Below, one piece after another: positions 1 through 8,624 of a stretch of 29,292 bases of DNA. Under the pieces are notes generated by a model, which was not told the origin of the DNA, did no database searches, and saw nothing but the letters and a program-made list of their open reading frames with translations. The DNA comes from CAZIVE01 sp964542435 (GTDB taxonomy: Bacteria > Bacteroidota > Bacteroidia > Bacteroidales > Tannerellaceae), in contig CAZIVE010000027.1 in the NCBI GenBank assembly GCA_964542435.1, positions 1 to 29,292 of the forward strand, read 5' to 3'. The position numbers were made by a program, and so were the translations under genes. The stretch's first letter is position 1, and the number at the start of each line of letters is the position of its first letter.

Positions 1-22
1 TTTCGGGATAATCAAAGCAAGC

Positions 23-54
23 TTTGCTTCTCCTCTCGACTTGCATTATCTTTG
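23..54 (+). promoter_or_regulatory. Bacteroidetes-type promoter of the chorismatase-like/ccsA/AGCS operon
   Basis: TTTG at 23-26 and TATCTTTG at 47-54 are separated by exactly 20 bp, matching the Bacteroidetes primary sigma factor pattern TTTG-N19-21-TAnnTTTG. The predicted transcription start is near 61. An upstream ATG at 24 would lie inside this promoter, so the downstream ATG at 72 is the better start of the first gene. Seen directly in sequence; function inferred from the consensus. Confidence 0.65.
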
Positions 55-71
55 ACATAGAATATTTGAAG

Positions 72-1169
72 ATGATGAATTATTGCAATCAAATACATTA
101 TTCCGTTATTACTGTTTCAGAGGGTACGTTTCCAGAGCGTATTGACGAAGCATTGGCGAAGCTTCCTAAAGAGGAGATTCCCGTGCGACTCGTTTTCTTT
201 GGATCTCCAGAATCAAATGAACAGTATTTGATACGCAGAGAGTTAATAGGAGAGAAGCTCACGGCTCTTTTCGGTGATTCACTTCCCGCATTCAGCTATG
301 TGGCTCAGCCTCCTTTGGATGGAAAACTTGTACTTGAGGTGCATGGATATAAGAAGAGTTCAGAGGATCAGATTTTCTACGGCAAACATAGCACGTCTTA
401 TGTGATTGTTGAGAATCCGCAACTTCGCATGCTTTTCTGTGGAGGATTTCAAGGTTCGGATCTCCATGCTTCAATCACTCAGCAATCTGTTCAGGCATTA
501 GATTTTTTGCATGGCTTGCTTTTGAAAGAGCATTTCCCCATTTCCAGCATCATCCGGCAATGGAATTATATAGAGAAGATCACAGCAATTGAGGACGGAA
601 AGCAGCATTACCAGTCGTTCAACAATGCGCGGAGTCAATTTTATGCGCAAGAGACATGGAAGAATGGTTATCCTGCAGCAACGGGAATTGGTGCGAGCTT
701 CGGTGGTGTTTTGGTTGATGCAGATGCTGTCATATTCCGTACCGCGAATGCTTTTGCAACACCCATAGACAATCGTCTCCAGATAGCCGCTCATGCCTAT
801 TCGGATAGTGTGCTGGAACATTCCGGAAAGGAGTTGACAACGCCAAAGTTTGAGCGTGCCAAGAGTATCACTGTGGATCATTGTCGTCACATTTACATCT
901 CCGGAACGGCGGCAATACGTGGTGAACTGAGTTTGAAAGGCGTTGGACTAGCTGAGCAGTTGAAGACAACGATGGAAAATATTGCCGAACTGATAGGTAA
1001 AGCGCATCTCACGATGTTACGTATCTATTTAAAGCATGCTTCTGATTATTCTGAAGCCAAGTGTTTGATGGATCGTTACTCGTTACATATTCCGATCTCT
1101 TTTATGCAGGCGGATGTCTGTCGGGATGAACTGTTGATAGAAATCGAAGGTATTGCATCTGAAACGTGA
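72..1169 (+). CDS. Chorismatase / RidA-fold family protein
   Basis: A 365-residue cytosolic protein without a signal peptide or membrane segment. It resembles the chorismatase family (FkbO/Hyg5/XanB2), RidA-like trimers that act on chorismate. The visible family marks are RQWNYIEKI around residues 162-170, a FNNAR segment near 183-187, PAATGIG around 201-207, a RidA-like stretch with YISGTAAI near 275-282, and the C-terminal CRDELLIEIEG near 350-360, whose Glu corresponds to the conserved acid of chorismatases. The ATG at 72 was chosen because a good promoter ends at 54; ATG at 75 is equally possible. It is first in an operon, 18 bp before the ccsA-like gene and co-directional with it. The real substrate is not shown by the sequence; older annotations of this group as endoribonuclease L-PSP are less specific. 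Confidence is good for the fold, moderate for the reaction. Confidence 0.68.
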   Translation: MMNYCNQIHYSVITVSEGTFPERIDEALAKLPKEEIPVRLVFFGSPESNEQYLIRRELIGEKLTALFGDSLPAFSYVAQPPLDGKLVLEVHGYKKSSEDQIFYGKHSTSYVIVENPQLRMLFCGGFQGSDLHASITQQSVQALDFLHGLLLKEHFPISSIIRQWNYIEKITAIEDGKQHYQSFNNARSQFYAQETWKNGYPAATGIGASFGGVLVDADAVIFRTANAFATPIDNRLQIAAHAYSDSVLEHSGKELTTPKFERAKSITVDHCRHIYISGTAAIRGELSLKGVGLAEQLKTTMENIAELIGKAHLTMLRIYLKHASDYSEAKCLMDRYSLHIPISFMQADVCRDELLIEIEGIASET

Positions 1170-1187
1170 GTAGTCATGAGATAGAAC

Positions 1188-3005
1188 ATGGAAGATTGTA
1201 CAGACATCGGAACGATGGAGAAAAGAAAGAATCTTTTCTCGTCATGCACGACAACCATCATGCTGCTGTTATGTCTTTCTTTGTCTTTACTCTGCGTTCC
1301 TTCCGTACAGGCTCAAAATCCGAAAGAATCACTCATTGAATCTGTTCAGAAATATACAGTCCAGCGGCATCATGCGGCACAGTTCGGCGCTCTTCCCATG
1401 CAGTCTTCGGACGGAAGGATCGTCCCGGTTAATACCTATTCGTCAGAAGTCTTGCGCAGGCTTCATAACAAGCGATCTTTAGGACGTCTCAATCCGGATC
1501 AGTTTCTGCTTTCTGTGTTGTCCATGCCAGAATTATGGATGGATGTCCCCTTTATTGAAGTGGGGAATGATAAGATTTCCGAGACGTTTGGGTTGAGTAA
1601 ACGTCAATGTGCCTTTTCCGAGGCCTTTGATGAGACGGGACAATACAAACTTCAGCAGAAGGTGAAGGTGGCACAAGCTAAGTCTCCGGTTTTGAGGAGT
1701 CGATTCGATAAAGATCTGATCAAACTTGATGAGCGCCTTCATTTATATAATGAGATTACGCATCATGCACCGCTTCGACTCTTCCCGATGCCTGGAGATT
1801 CTGCTCACAGATGGTTTGCCGCAGGAGATACGCTCATGAATGCAGCGGATCGTAATGTCATCTTTGCACGACGCTTCATGGATTGGTATCTGACGGACGT
1901 GCATCTTGCTTTGAGAAGTGGAAAATGGGACGATCCGAATGAAGATTTGAAGCAGGTAAAGGAATATCAGGCGACCAATATAGGAAGTCTTGTGATCAAC
2001 ATCAAGAAGTTGAGAGCAGAATTGATGTATAACAAACTGGACCTTTTCGACTTCTGTAAGACTGGCTATCTACTTATCGGCGGACTGCTTCTTATCGTCT
2101 CCTTCGTCGGATATAAGCGAAACGAGGATTGGCTTAGCAAGGTGTCCAGTATCCTTTCATTATGCATTTTCATACTATTCGTTCTTCAGATCTGTGGATT
2201 AGGCTTGCGTTTGTATATCTCAGATTATATCCCTTTAAGCAATACCTATGAAACGATGGTGTTTGCTGCTTTTGTCTCTGTATTGGGCGGTTTTCTGTTT
2301 CTTCGCCGCAGTCATATAGCCTTTTCACTAGCTACCATGTTGGGTGGAATCATTTTGTTCGTCTCGTCCCTCGGTTGGATGGATCCGCAGATTGGAACGT
2401 TCGATCCTGAGGTTCAATCTCCGAAGCTTTTGATGCAGGTCGCTGTCGTTACGGCTGCATGCGGGTTCCTGGGAATCGGCGCTTTGGTGGGACTGGTCAA
2501 TCTGGTTCAGATGCTTTGTGTAAAACGATCTGATCCTGCTTTGGTTCCCGATTCTGTTAAGGAATTGACTATTGTGAACAGAAGATCGCTATGGATTGGA
2601 TTGATTCTGATGATCGTCGGAACTTGTATCGGTATCATCATGGCCAATGAATCCACAACTTACGAATGGAGTTGGGACACGAAAGAAACGTGGGAGATCG
2701 TGACGATTCTCGTATATGCTGTTGTGCTCCATTTGAGAAAAGCGAACCATGGTGACGTGACCTGGCTTTTCAATTTCAGTTCGGTAGTTTGCATCCTGAC
2801 TGTTCTGATGACCTTCTTTGAAGTCGATAAGTATCTTGAAGGTATGCAGTCTGACAGCATGGGTCAGACGTTGTCAGGTAACTTTGGATATATCGGAATG
2901 GCTTTGGCCGTAGTGCTCCTTTTGGGTTTCGTTTCCCGTAAACGATACAATCGTATTCAAACAAATAACAACTCTAATATTTCAGATTATGCAACAGATC
3001 AATGA
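1188..3005 (+). CDS. ccsA: CcsA-like cytochrome c biogenesis protein, divergent
   Basis: A 605-residue membrane protein of the CcsA/ResC family, which normally carries heme across the membrane and attaches it to apocytochrome c. The N-terminus has a signal/anchor (residues about 22-42), then a periplasmic domain of about 240 residues, then a membrane part from about 290 onward. The WWD core is recognisable as YEWSWDTKETWEI near residues 490-502, followed by VLHLR. Odd points: the usual WLxxHV motif reads LLMQV (about residue 420) and the usual GLHSY reads GMQSD (about 557), so both periplasmic heme-ligand histidines appear to be Gln; the first Trp of the WWD motif is also missing. A start at 1215 (MEKRKN) is an alternative. 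It follows the chorismatase-like gene by 18 bp and overlaps the transporter gene by 17 bp. The family call is secure; whether it still handles heme is open. Confidence 0.85.
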   Translation: MEDCTDIGTMEKRKNLFSSCTTTIMLLLCLSLSLLCVPSVQAQNPKESLIESVQKYTVQRHHAAQFGALPMQSSDGRIVPVNTYSSEVLRRLHNKRSLGRLNPDQFLLSVLSMPELWMDVPFIEVGNDKISETFGLSKRQCAFSEAFDETGQYKLQQKVKVAQAKSPVLRSRFDKDLIKLDERLHLYNEITHHAPLRLFPMPGDSAHRWFAAGDTLMNAADRNVIFARRFMDWYLTDVHLALRSGKWDDPNEDLKQVKEYQATNIGSLVINIKKLRAELMYNKLDLFDFCKTGYLLIGGLLLIVSFVGYKRNEDWLSKVSSILSLCIFILFVLQICGLGLRLYISDYIPLSNTYETMVFAAFVSVLGGFLFLRRSHIAFSLATMLGGIILFVSSLGWMDPQIGTFDPEVQSPKLLMQVAVVTAACGFLGIGALVGLVNLVQMLCVKRSDPALVPDSVKELTIVNRRSLWIGLILMIVGTCIGIIMANESTTYEWSWDTKETWEIVTILVYAVVLHLRKANHGDVTWLFNFSSVVCILTVLMTFFEVDKYLEGMQSDSMGQTLSGNFGYIGMALAVVLLLGFVSRKRYNRIQTNNNSNISDYATDQ

Positions 3006-4668
3006 TTTCCTTTCCATCATTGACTCTCATTTCGGAGGGTCGGAATGGTTCGTCTTTCTGCTTTTGGGAACAGGTCTTTTCTATACGCTTTATTTGGGGT
3101 TTCCCCAATTTCGTTTTTTCCGTCACGCAGTGCGCGTAGCTCGTGGCAAGTATGATAAACGGGAGGATGTGGGTGATACATCCCATTTCCAGGCTTTGTC
3201 TACAGCTCTATCAGGGACAGTGGGAACGGGAAATATTGCCGGAGTTGCACTCGCCATTCATCTGGGTGGCCCTTCTGCTCTGTTCTGGATGCTTATGACA
3301 GCTTTTCTCGGCATGACGACCAAGATGGTGGAAGTGACATTGTCTCACAAGTATCGTGAGACAGCTGAAGACGGTTCTATTTCAGGCGGCCCGATGTATT
3401 ATATGCGCAATCGACTGCATCTGCCTTGGCTTGCTGCCATCTTCGCCGTCGCTACTATCTTCTCCTCTTTTGGAACGGGTTCGTTACCACAAATCAATAG
3501 CATTTCCAACGCCATGTATTCCTCTTTTGGGATTGCTCAATGGATAAGTGGTGCTGTATTGGTTGTGATTTTGGGATTGATTATTGTAGGAGGTATAAAG
3601 CGAATTGCCGCTGTGACCGAGAAATTGGTCCCCTTCATGGCCATCGTCTATTTCATAGGTGCATTAAGTATTCTTATTTATAACTATCAAAATTTCATTC
3701 CGTCATTTGTCTCCATATTCAGCAATGTATTTTCAGGAACGGCAGCGACGGGAGGTTTCCTTGGCGCATCAGTGGCTTGGGCATTCAATAGAGGTGTGAA
3801 CAGAGGACTGTTCTCCAACGAGGCCGGCCAAGGTTCTGCTCCTATAGCTCATGCAGCAGCACGTGCAGAAGAGCCCGTATCTGAAGGTATGGTTGCCCTG
3901 CTTGAGCCTTTCATTGATACGATCATTATCTGCACACTTACGGGATTAGTCATCATTTCTTCTGGCGTATGGAGTGAAAAGTTCGACAATCAGTTTCAAC
4001 AGGCTGACACAGTTGTGCTCGCCGGAGTCTTTCATGAACATAATGTGGATGACAAAGCACGCGTCTCTGAGTATTTTGCAGGGAAGACAGACTTGCCTCT
4101 TTTTACAGGAGAAGTAGAAGTGAAGGATGGTAAGATTCTCAATGATGACATCACACTTCTCAGTTCACGCTCTTTTGCAGATAGCGTGATAGTCCATTGC
4201 GGAAAAAATCTTTTCTCTGGTCTGCTTCATGTAAGTAAAGGTAGCATTACTCAGCTGACGAAAAATAAAGAGACTGTTTATCTTACCGGAAAGTCTCTGT
4301 TACATTCTGCTCCTCTCTCTACTGAGGCATTCAAAAGGGGCATCTTCGGCGATTGGGGTCAATACATCATTCCGTTTTCCCTTTTGCTTTTTGCCTTCTC
4401 CACCTCTATCGCCTGGTCTTATTACGGCGATCGTGCCGTGACCTATCTTTGGGGCAGCAAAGCCGTGAAGTATTATCACATCATCTATCTGATTGGATTT
4501 TTCCTCGCTTCTTTTACAGATACGACGCTTGTCTGGACTTTCTCCGGCATTACCGTTGCACTGATGACACTGCCTAATCTGATCGGTCTGCTTCTTTTGC
4601 ATAAAGAGGTCAAGACTACGATCTACGGCTATTGGAATGTGATCAAGAAGGATTATCAGAAGAGGTAG
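2989..4668 (+). CDS. Sodium:alanine/glycine symporter, AGCS family
   Basis: A 559-residue inner-membrane transporter of the AGCS (AlsT/DagA) family, which imports alanine or glycine with sodium. Family signatures are ALSGTVGTGNIAGVA around residues 73-87, the SISGGPMYYM loop near 130-139, and NEAGQGSAPIAHAAA near 277-291. The protein is longer than the usual 450-480 residues because about 110 residues (roughly 330-440) are inserted before the segment LLLFAFSTSIAWSYYGDRA (about 465-483). The insert is hydrophilic, contains DGKILNDDITLLSSRSF, and by topology probably faces outward. The start codon lies inside the end of ccsA (17-bp overlap), which suggests translational coupling. No obvious functional link to cytochrome biogenesis is visible beyond co-transcription. 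Substrate choice between Ala, Gly and other small amino acids cannot be read from the sequence. Confidence 0.92.
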   Translation: MQQINDFLSIIDSHFGGSEWFVFLLLGTGLFYTLYLGFPQFRFFRHAVRVARGKYDKREDVGDTSHFQALSTALSGTVGTGNIAGVALAIHLGGPSALFWMLMTAFLGMTTKMVEVTLSHKYRETAEDGSISGGPMYYMRNRLHLPWLAAIFAVATIFSSFGTGSLPQINSISNAMYSSFGIAQWISGAVLVVILGLIIVGGIKRIAAVTEKLVPFMAIVYFIGALSILIYNYQNFIPSFVSIFSNVFSGTAATGGFLGASVAWAFNRGVNRGLFSNEAGQGSAPIAHAAARAEEPVSEGMVALLEPFIDTIIICTLTGLVIISSGVWSEKFDNQFQQADTVVLAGVFHEHNVDDKARVSEYFAGKTDLPLFTGEVEVKDGKILNDDITLLSSRSFADSVIVHCGKNLFSGLLHVSKGSITQLTKNKETVYLTGKSLLHSAPLSTEAFKRGIFGDWGQYIIPFSLLLFAFSTSIAWSYYGDRAVTYLWGSKAVKYYHIIYLIGFFLASFTDTTLVWTFSGITVALMTLPNLIGLLLLHKEVKTTIYGYWNVIKKDYQKR

Positions 4669-4789
4669 TTTTGGCTTTTAGACTGATAGACACACTTATT
4701 AGCTTCTGACCTTAATCGAATGAGACGATTTTTGAAGGGTAGGAACGTAAAGGTGAAATCAGCCATTTTTCTCAGAAAATGGTAAAAGT

Positions 4790-4835
4790 AGCATCAGATT
4801 TGAGCTTTTTTTGTAAAAAGTAGAGATCTGATGCA
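4790..4835. repeat. 46-bp imperfect hairpin, copy 1
   Basis: Arms begin AGCATCAGAT and end ATCTGATGCA with a short T/A-rich loop around 4811-4814. Outer arm sequence and total length match copies 2 and 3. The T-run at 4805-4812 and A-run after it could also serve as a two-way transcription terminator for the AGCS and GH25 genes. Confidence 0.7.
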
Positions 4836-4914
4836 TCAGATGCCAGTTTCCATTCTCGGAAAATGGGAAAAAATGCCATTTCTCGTCATTTTTTTTGAAA
4901 AAGTTCAAATCTGA

Positions 4915-4960
4915 TGCATCAAATATGGACTTCTGAAACCACAAGTCATGATTTGATGCA
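4915..4960. repeat. 46-bp imperfect hairpin, copy 2
   Basis: Arms TGCATCAAATATGGACTT and AAGTCATGATTTGATGCA pair over most of their length with a mismatch block in the middle. The ends TGCATCA/TGATGCA are the same as in copy 3. Confidence 0.75.
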
Positions 4961-4998
4961 ACTTTTCCCACCTTTAAAACCGGTAAGGTGGTTTTTGA

Positions 4999-5044
4999 TG
5001 CATCAGATGTGTACTTTTGAATTGAAAAGTCCACATTTGATGCA
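4999..5044. repeat. 46-bp imperfect hairpin, copy 3
   Basis: Arms TGCATCAGATGTGTACTTTT and AAAAGTCCACATTTGATGCA pair at 18 of 20 positions around a six-base loop. This is the best preserved of the three copies and is flanked by the CCACCTT/AAGGTGG stem. Confidence 0.8.
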
Positions 5045-5159
5045 ACTTTTTCCATTTTTTGGCTCGAGAAGCTGACATCGGATTCATCTGGAAGCAACTT
5101 TTCAAAGAAAAAGGGGTCTCTTTATAGGCAATGAAATAAGAAAGGGTAGTCAGAAGGAC

Positions 5160-6908
5160 TTATTTGATGTTTCCGTTGGCTATAAAAACATTGAACTGAT
5201 CACGGTATCCGTTGAATACATTGATATCAACATCGCCCCTTATTCCGCGGACTCTGCCGTCAGGACACAATTGCCAGTATATCAGTTTTACATCCGGTTT
5301 GTACGCTCCATAGCGGGCTATCCAGATTTGATAGTTGCTCTTGATGTATGAAGCATTATAAAGATAGAGGTTGACAAACTCCTGACTGACATACAAAATG
5401 GGTCTAATACCTGTGTGGTTTTCTACAATTCTGAGCCATTCAACAATTCTGTTCAGCAGCACATTCTTTCCACCCATCTTCTTTATTTGCACTTTTGTAG
5501 GTTCAACATCGAGGACCGGCGGAAGGTCACCATGGCGTAACAGTGAATTACGCAGGAAGAATCTGGCCTGTAGCTTGGCACTTGTTGTCGGAGAAAAGAA
5601 ATGGTAAGTACCGACATGGAATCCATACTGGCGTGCCATTTTGTAATCATATCTGTAATAGGGATTGTACAGAGTTTTCCCTTCTGTGGATTTGATGTAT
5701 ATGAAGGATATAGGATAATCAACGGAACCACTTACGGTCTTTTTGCTGATATTCCCGAGATGGACGATGCGCAGTTTACTCCATTCAATCGGAACGGCTC
5801 TTGCCTTTATTCTTTTTCTCCTTTTCCCATTCTTATCTCTGTAATAGGAGGTGACGTTAGCGATATGCTGATATCTTGAAATGTCTATTCCGTATATTCG
5901 TTCGGATGTATAGATCATCCGTTCTCCAAGGTATTTGTCATCCTTCCATTCTCCGGCACGGACGTTACGACGTGGCGAAACCGAGAATCCGAAGCCGTTG
6001 CGTTTCCCGTTTTCCCATCTTCCTTCATAATAATCGCCATCGGGAGTGACATAAATGCCATGGCCGTTTACCGGCTTCACTTGTTTGGGCACCTTGTTGA
6101 CTTCAATGCTTGCCCCGATTCTTCCATATTTATGGAATTGATACGTTGACAATGGTCTGACTCCTTTAGGCGTACGATGGTCTGACGTTTGGAGTATCCT
6201 GTTGTCGTTGTGTGATTCTTCCGTGAGCAGGACACAAGACAAACGTTTGCTTCGCGAAGAGTCACCTTTATAAATGACCGTGTAATGAGGTACATACTTT
6301 ACTTTTACCTTTGACGGATTGCTGATGGCATTTATAATCTCCGACAGCTTTTGAATCGTGTCAAGGTCGGCCTTGATCTTTGTATCAAAAATCGATATGG
6401 TATTAAAGCCTTCATCTTGGACATTATGCCGACTCAGATAATATTTCAGTTCAGCTGTTTCCGATTTCAAGTCGATCTCTTTCTGAGCGAGCAGTTGTTT
6501 CTCTTTCTCGATAATATACGTCAGGTTCTGATTGGCAAAATGGACAATCCCTTCTTCTGTCTTTCGTGAGAAGCGGGTGTAGAGCCTGCCGTAACACCAT
6601 GGAAGCAATTGGAATTTGTTGATCCAATAAGCATCGTGGTTTATCGTCCTCATGGCTGAATTCTCGTTATATGTGAAATTCACCAGTAACGAGTCTTCGT
6701 TGATATCATTGAAAAAGGCAATGTTTTTCCCGTTTTCGGTCAGCGCATAGGAATACTTGCATTCGATCTTGGCAATGCTTCGTCTGATCTGTTCCTTTGA
6801 CAAAGGCAGATAGGAATAGCCACAAATGAGAATAAGGGATATAATAATGACTGCGGATATAATCCGTATCCACAATTTTCTATTCACTTTAATTTTTAAA
6901 GAAACCAT
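5160..6908 (-). CDS. Membrane-anchored GH25 lysozyme-like protein with MORN motif
   Basis: A 582-residue protein with an N-terminal membrane anchor (about residues 13-33), a region rich in charged, helix-prone sequence (about 125-200), one or two MORN motifs (YVTPDGDYYEGRWENGKRNG, 286-305, and a weaker one after it), and a C-terminal glycoside hydrolase family 25 domain (about 338-575). GH25 enzymes cut the glycan strands of peptidoglycan. Catalytic-type residues are present: D342 in YGIDISRYQ, E409 in IKSTEG, D467 and E469 in PVLDVEP, and GDVDINVF near 558-565. An extra basic loop (about residues 355-375) interrupts the domain after the first strand. The anchor places the enzyme in the periplasm on the inner membrane, where it may remodel the wall rather than attack other cells. 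It has its own promoter at 6973-7004. The family is clear; the biological role is not. Confidence 0.88.
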   Translation of the reverse strand: MVSLKIKVNRKLWIRIISAVIIISLILICGYSYLPLSKEQIRRSIAKIECKYSYALTENGKNIAFFNDINEDSLLVNFTYNENSAMRTINHDAYWINKFQLLPWCYGRLYTRFSRKTEEGIVHFANQNLTYIIEKEKQLLAQKEIDLKSETAELKYYLSRHNVQDEGFNTISIFDTKIKADLDTIQKLSEIINAISNPSKVKVKYVPHYTVIYKGDSSRSKRLSCVLLTEESHNDNRILQTSDHRTPKGVRPLSTYQFHKYGRIGASIEVNKVPKQVKPVNGHGIYVTPDGDYYEGRWENGKRNGFGFSVSPRRNVRAGEWKDDKYLGERMIYTSERIYGIDISRYQHIANVTSYYRDKNGKRRKRIKARAVPIEWSKLRIVHLGNISKKTVSGSVDYPISFIYIKSTEGKTLYNPYYRYDYKMARQYGFHVGTYHFFSPTTSAKLQARFFLRNSLLRHGDLPPVLDVEPTKVQIKKMGGKNVLLNRIVEWLRIVENHTGIRPILYVSQEFVNLYLYNASYIKSNYQIWIARYGAYKPDVKLIYWQLCPDGRVRGIRGDVDINVFNGYRDQFNVFIANGNIK

Positions 6909-6972
6909 TGCTTATTTCTTGCACCGATATTTTTTCTGCATTCATAGTGCCAATATTGGTTATGTTTGAGTG

Positions 6973-7004
6973 CAAAAATAGACCATTCGTCGTATTTAGC
7001 CAAA
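6973..7004 (-). promoter_or_regulatory. Bacteroidetes-type promoter of the GH25 gene
   Basis: Read on the minus strand: TTTG (7004-7001), 20 bp, then TATTTTTG (6980-6973). Spacing and both boxes match the Bacteroidetes consensus. The predicted start is near 6966, giving a leader of nearly 60 nt before the ATG at 6908. The rest of the 6909-7145 interval shows nothing else I can name. Confidence 0.6.
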
Positions 7005-7145
7005 TTTTCTGCCACCGTTTCCGTATGTTTTTCATGCTTCAACAACAACAGAAGGTGTATCTTGGTTCGTCATCGGAGCAACAAATTCGCTTTTGAGGAT
7101 AACAAACCCATTTTTATGACCAACACGGCTTAGATTCGTCCCCGA

Positions 7146-8477
7146 TCAGAACTTATAATCTATACCAATGCCGAATACGCCGTTCGTGCGGGAATAAACA
7201 TCTGTACCTTCAAGAGTGGTGTTGCAGTATCCTGGATTACCAGCTTCCGTATGCTTGGTGTAGTCGCTGTATAGAGTAACGAAGTAACCGAGATTGATGC
7301 GAAGATGTTTGTTTACGTTTATTGCGCCACCGGCTCCTACTGAATAGCTGTCGCAGGCAAAAGAGGTGTTGGATTCATAGCCGTCACTAAGTCCGTAGTC
7401 GGTTCGTTGCCCACCGGCACTGATTGTAAAGATTTTATTGATATCGTATTCTGCTCCGATAAGAAATTCGCTGGTTCCATGAGTCAGTTCTTTTTGACGG
7501 TCATTGGCCATCTTGGCGTTCTTATCATCGAAAAAATGGTACTCGATAGTGGAACGGAACTTCGGTGAGAAGTCATAACCGGCAGCAAAGGTTAACAATG
7601 CGGGCATGTCATATCTTGTCTTGGCTCCGTCACGAAAGGCATAGAGCACTCCATCCGGGTCACTGTTGGCATTCGTCTTATTTGGAATGTTCAGCTTTGC
7701 GCGGAATTCATATTTGGCTGCCAAAGTGAGATTCTTATTATGATAATCTACACTGATGATCGGATTAAAACCCCATCCGACTTGATCGCAATCAACCTCG
7801 AAATCGGCCAAAGTCACATCAATTTTGTTCATGGCAGCCTTTACGTATCCACGGTAATATCCATCATAGTAATTGGCCCTGATTCCGGCAGCTGCTGCCC
7901 AATGACTTCCAATCTTATAGGTAAAGCAGACCTGTCCGCCATAAATGTATTGCTTCCCTTTCACTCTTGAGTCAATTGTATATTTGTCTGGGGTGATAAG
8001 TCCTTTTGTCTTCGAATAGATGGTTGCCATCAATGGAGCATCGAACATGGGAAGTCCATCGTCATATTTCACAAAGCCGCCGCTGCCGACAATACCTATC
8101 ATAGAAGATATCACCCAATTGTTATGGGAATAAGAGGCAAACAGTCCGGGCACGAATGGAGCGGAAGCTTTCCCATGGTATTTTTGTGTATGATTCTCTG
8201 TCGTAAAAAGTGGGAAGGTGGTTTCGATGTCACGATTTTGTTGCGGCATCTGCCAATTGAAAGAGATTTGCCAGCCTTTGTGTCCCCAGGCTAAGCCTGC
8301 AGGATTGCTATAAGCAGCGTCAATATCGAAGGTTGCACCGCGTGCCATCATTCTGTCGAATGCGATATGATAGTTGGTATTCGTCATTAATCCGCCGGCC
8401 CTCAGCTGAAAAGAGGACAAGATAAAAGAACCAGATATTACCAAGAAAAGAAACTTATGAAACCTTTGAGTCGTCAT
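7146..8477 (-). CDS. FadL/OMPP1/TodX-type outer-membrane transport protein
   Basis: A 443-residue outer-membrane barrel of the FadL/OMPP1 family, which lets hydrophobic molecules pass the outer membrane. The ATG at 8477 gives a proper signal peptide (residues about 1-28, ending near FQLRAGG). Read-through to an ATG at 8579 would add a non-hydrophobic 34-residue tail and is rejected. Typical features are the N-terminal conserved stretch DIDAAYSNPAGLAW after the signal peptide, alternating aromatic/hydrophobic strands throughout, and a C-terminal strand ending in GIGIDYKF with a terminal Phe as expected for barrel assembly. The natural substrate in Bacteroidales is not established by sequence. 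It lies 237 bp upstream of the GH25 gene on the same strand; since that gene has its own promoter they may be independent units. Confidence 0.85.
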   Translation of the reverse strand: MTTQRFHKFLFLVISGSFILSSFQLRAGGLMTNTNYHIAFDRMMARGATFDIDAAYSNPAGLAWGHKGWQISFNWQMPQQNRDIETTFPLFTTENHTQKYHGKASAPFVPGLFASYSHNNWVISSMIGIVGSGGFVKYDDGLPMFDAPLMATIYSKTKGLITPDKYTIDSRVKGKQYIYGGQVCFTYKIGSHWAAAAGIRANYYDGYYRGYVKAAMNKIDVTLADFEVDCDQVGWGFNPIISVDYHNKNLTLAAKYEFRAKLNIPNKTNANSDPDGVLYAFRDGAKTRYDMPALLTFAAGYDFSPKFRSTIEYHFFDDKNAKMANDRQKELTHGTSEFLIGAEYDINKIFTISAGGQRTDYGLSDGYESNTSFACDSYSVGAGGAINVNKHLRINLGYFVTLYSDYTKHTEAGNPGYCNTTLEGTDVYSRTNGVFGIGIDYKF

Positions 8478-8624
8478 GCTGCTTTGTTTTAATTTATGGT
8501 GAATGATACGTTGTTTAAAGGGATTAGTGCAGTAGGTCCTCTCGCAGTTATGCTTGTTGAGAAATCCTTTTACCATCACACTGCGAATTATTTATCATAA
8601 ATAATAACGATTCATGATGATGTG

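Larger units (their letters stand above)
4669..5159. other. Gene-free convergent intergenic region rich in hairpins
   Basis: This 491-bp A/T-rich stretch lies between the 3' ends of the AGCS gene (+) and the GH25 gene (-). It holds three related 46-bp inverted repeats (listed separately) and several smaller stems between them: CCATTTT/AAAATGG near 4763-4782, CCATT/AATGG near 4849-4865, and CCACCTT/AAGGTGG near 4970-4991. A minus-strand reading frame of 112 codons runs through 4759-5097 but encodes only low-complexity sequence produced by the repeats. I see no credible gene here. Confidence 0.8.

Noticed and set aside
24..71. Upstream start for the chorismatase-like gene
   Set aside because: It would begin inside the promoter at 23-54; the ATG at 72 follows the predicted transcription start.
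4759..5097. 112-codon minus-strand frame in the convergent intergenic region
   Set aside because: It is made of the hairpin repeats, has repetitive composition and no sign of a promoter or ribosome binding site.
8478..8579. N-terminal extension of the FadL-type protein
   Set aside because: It would bury the signal peptide behind 34 non-hydrophobic residues.
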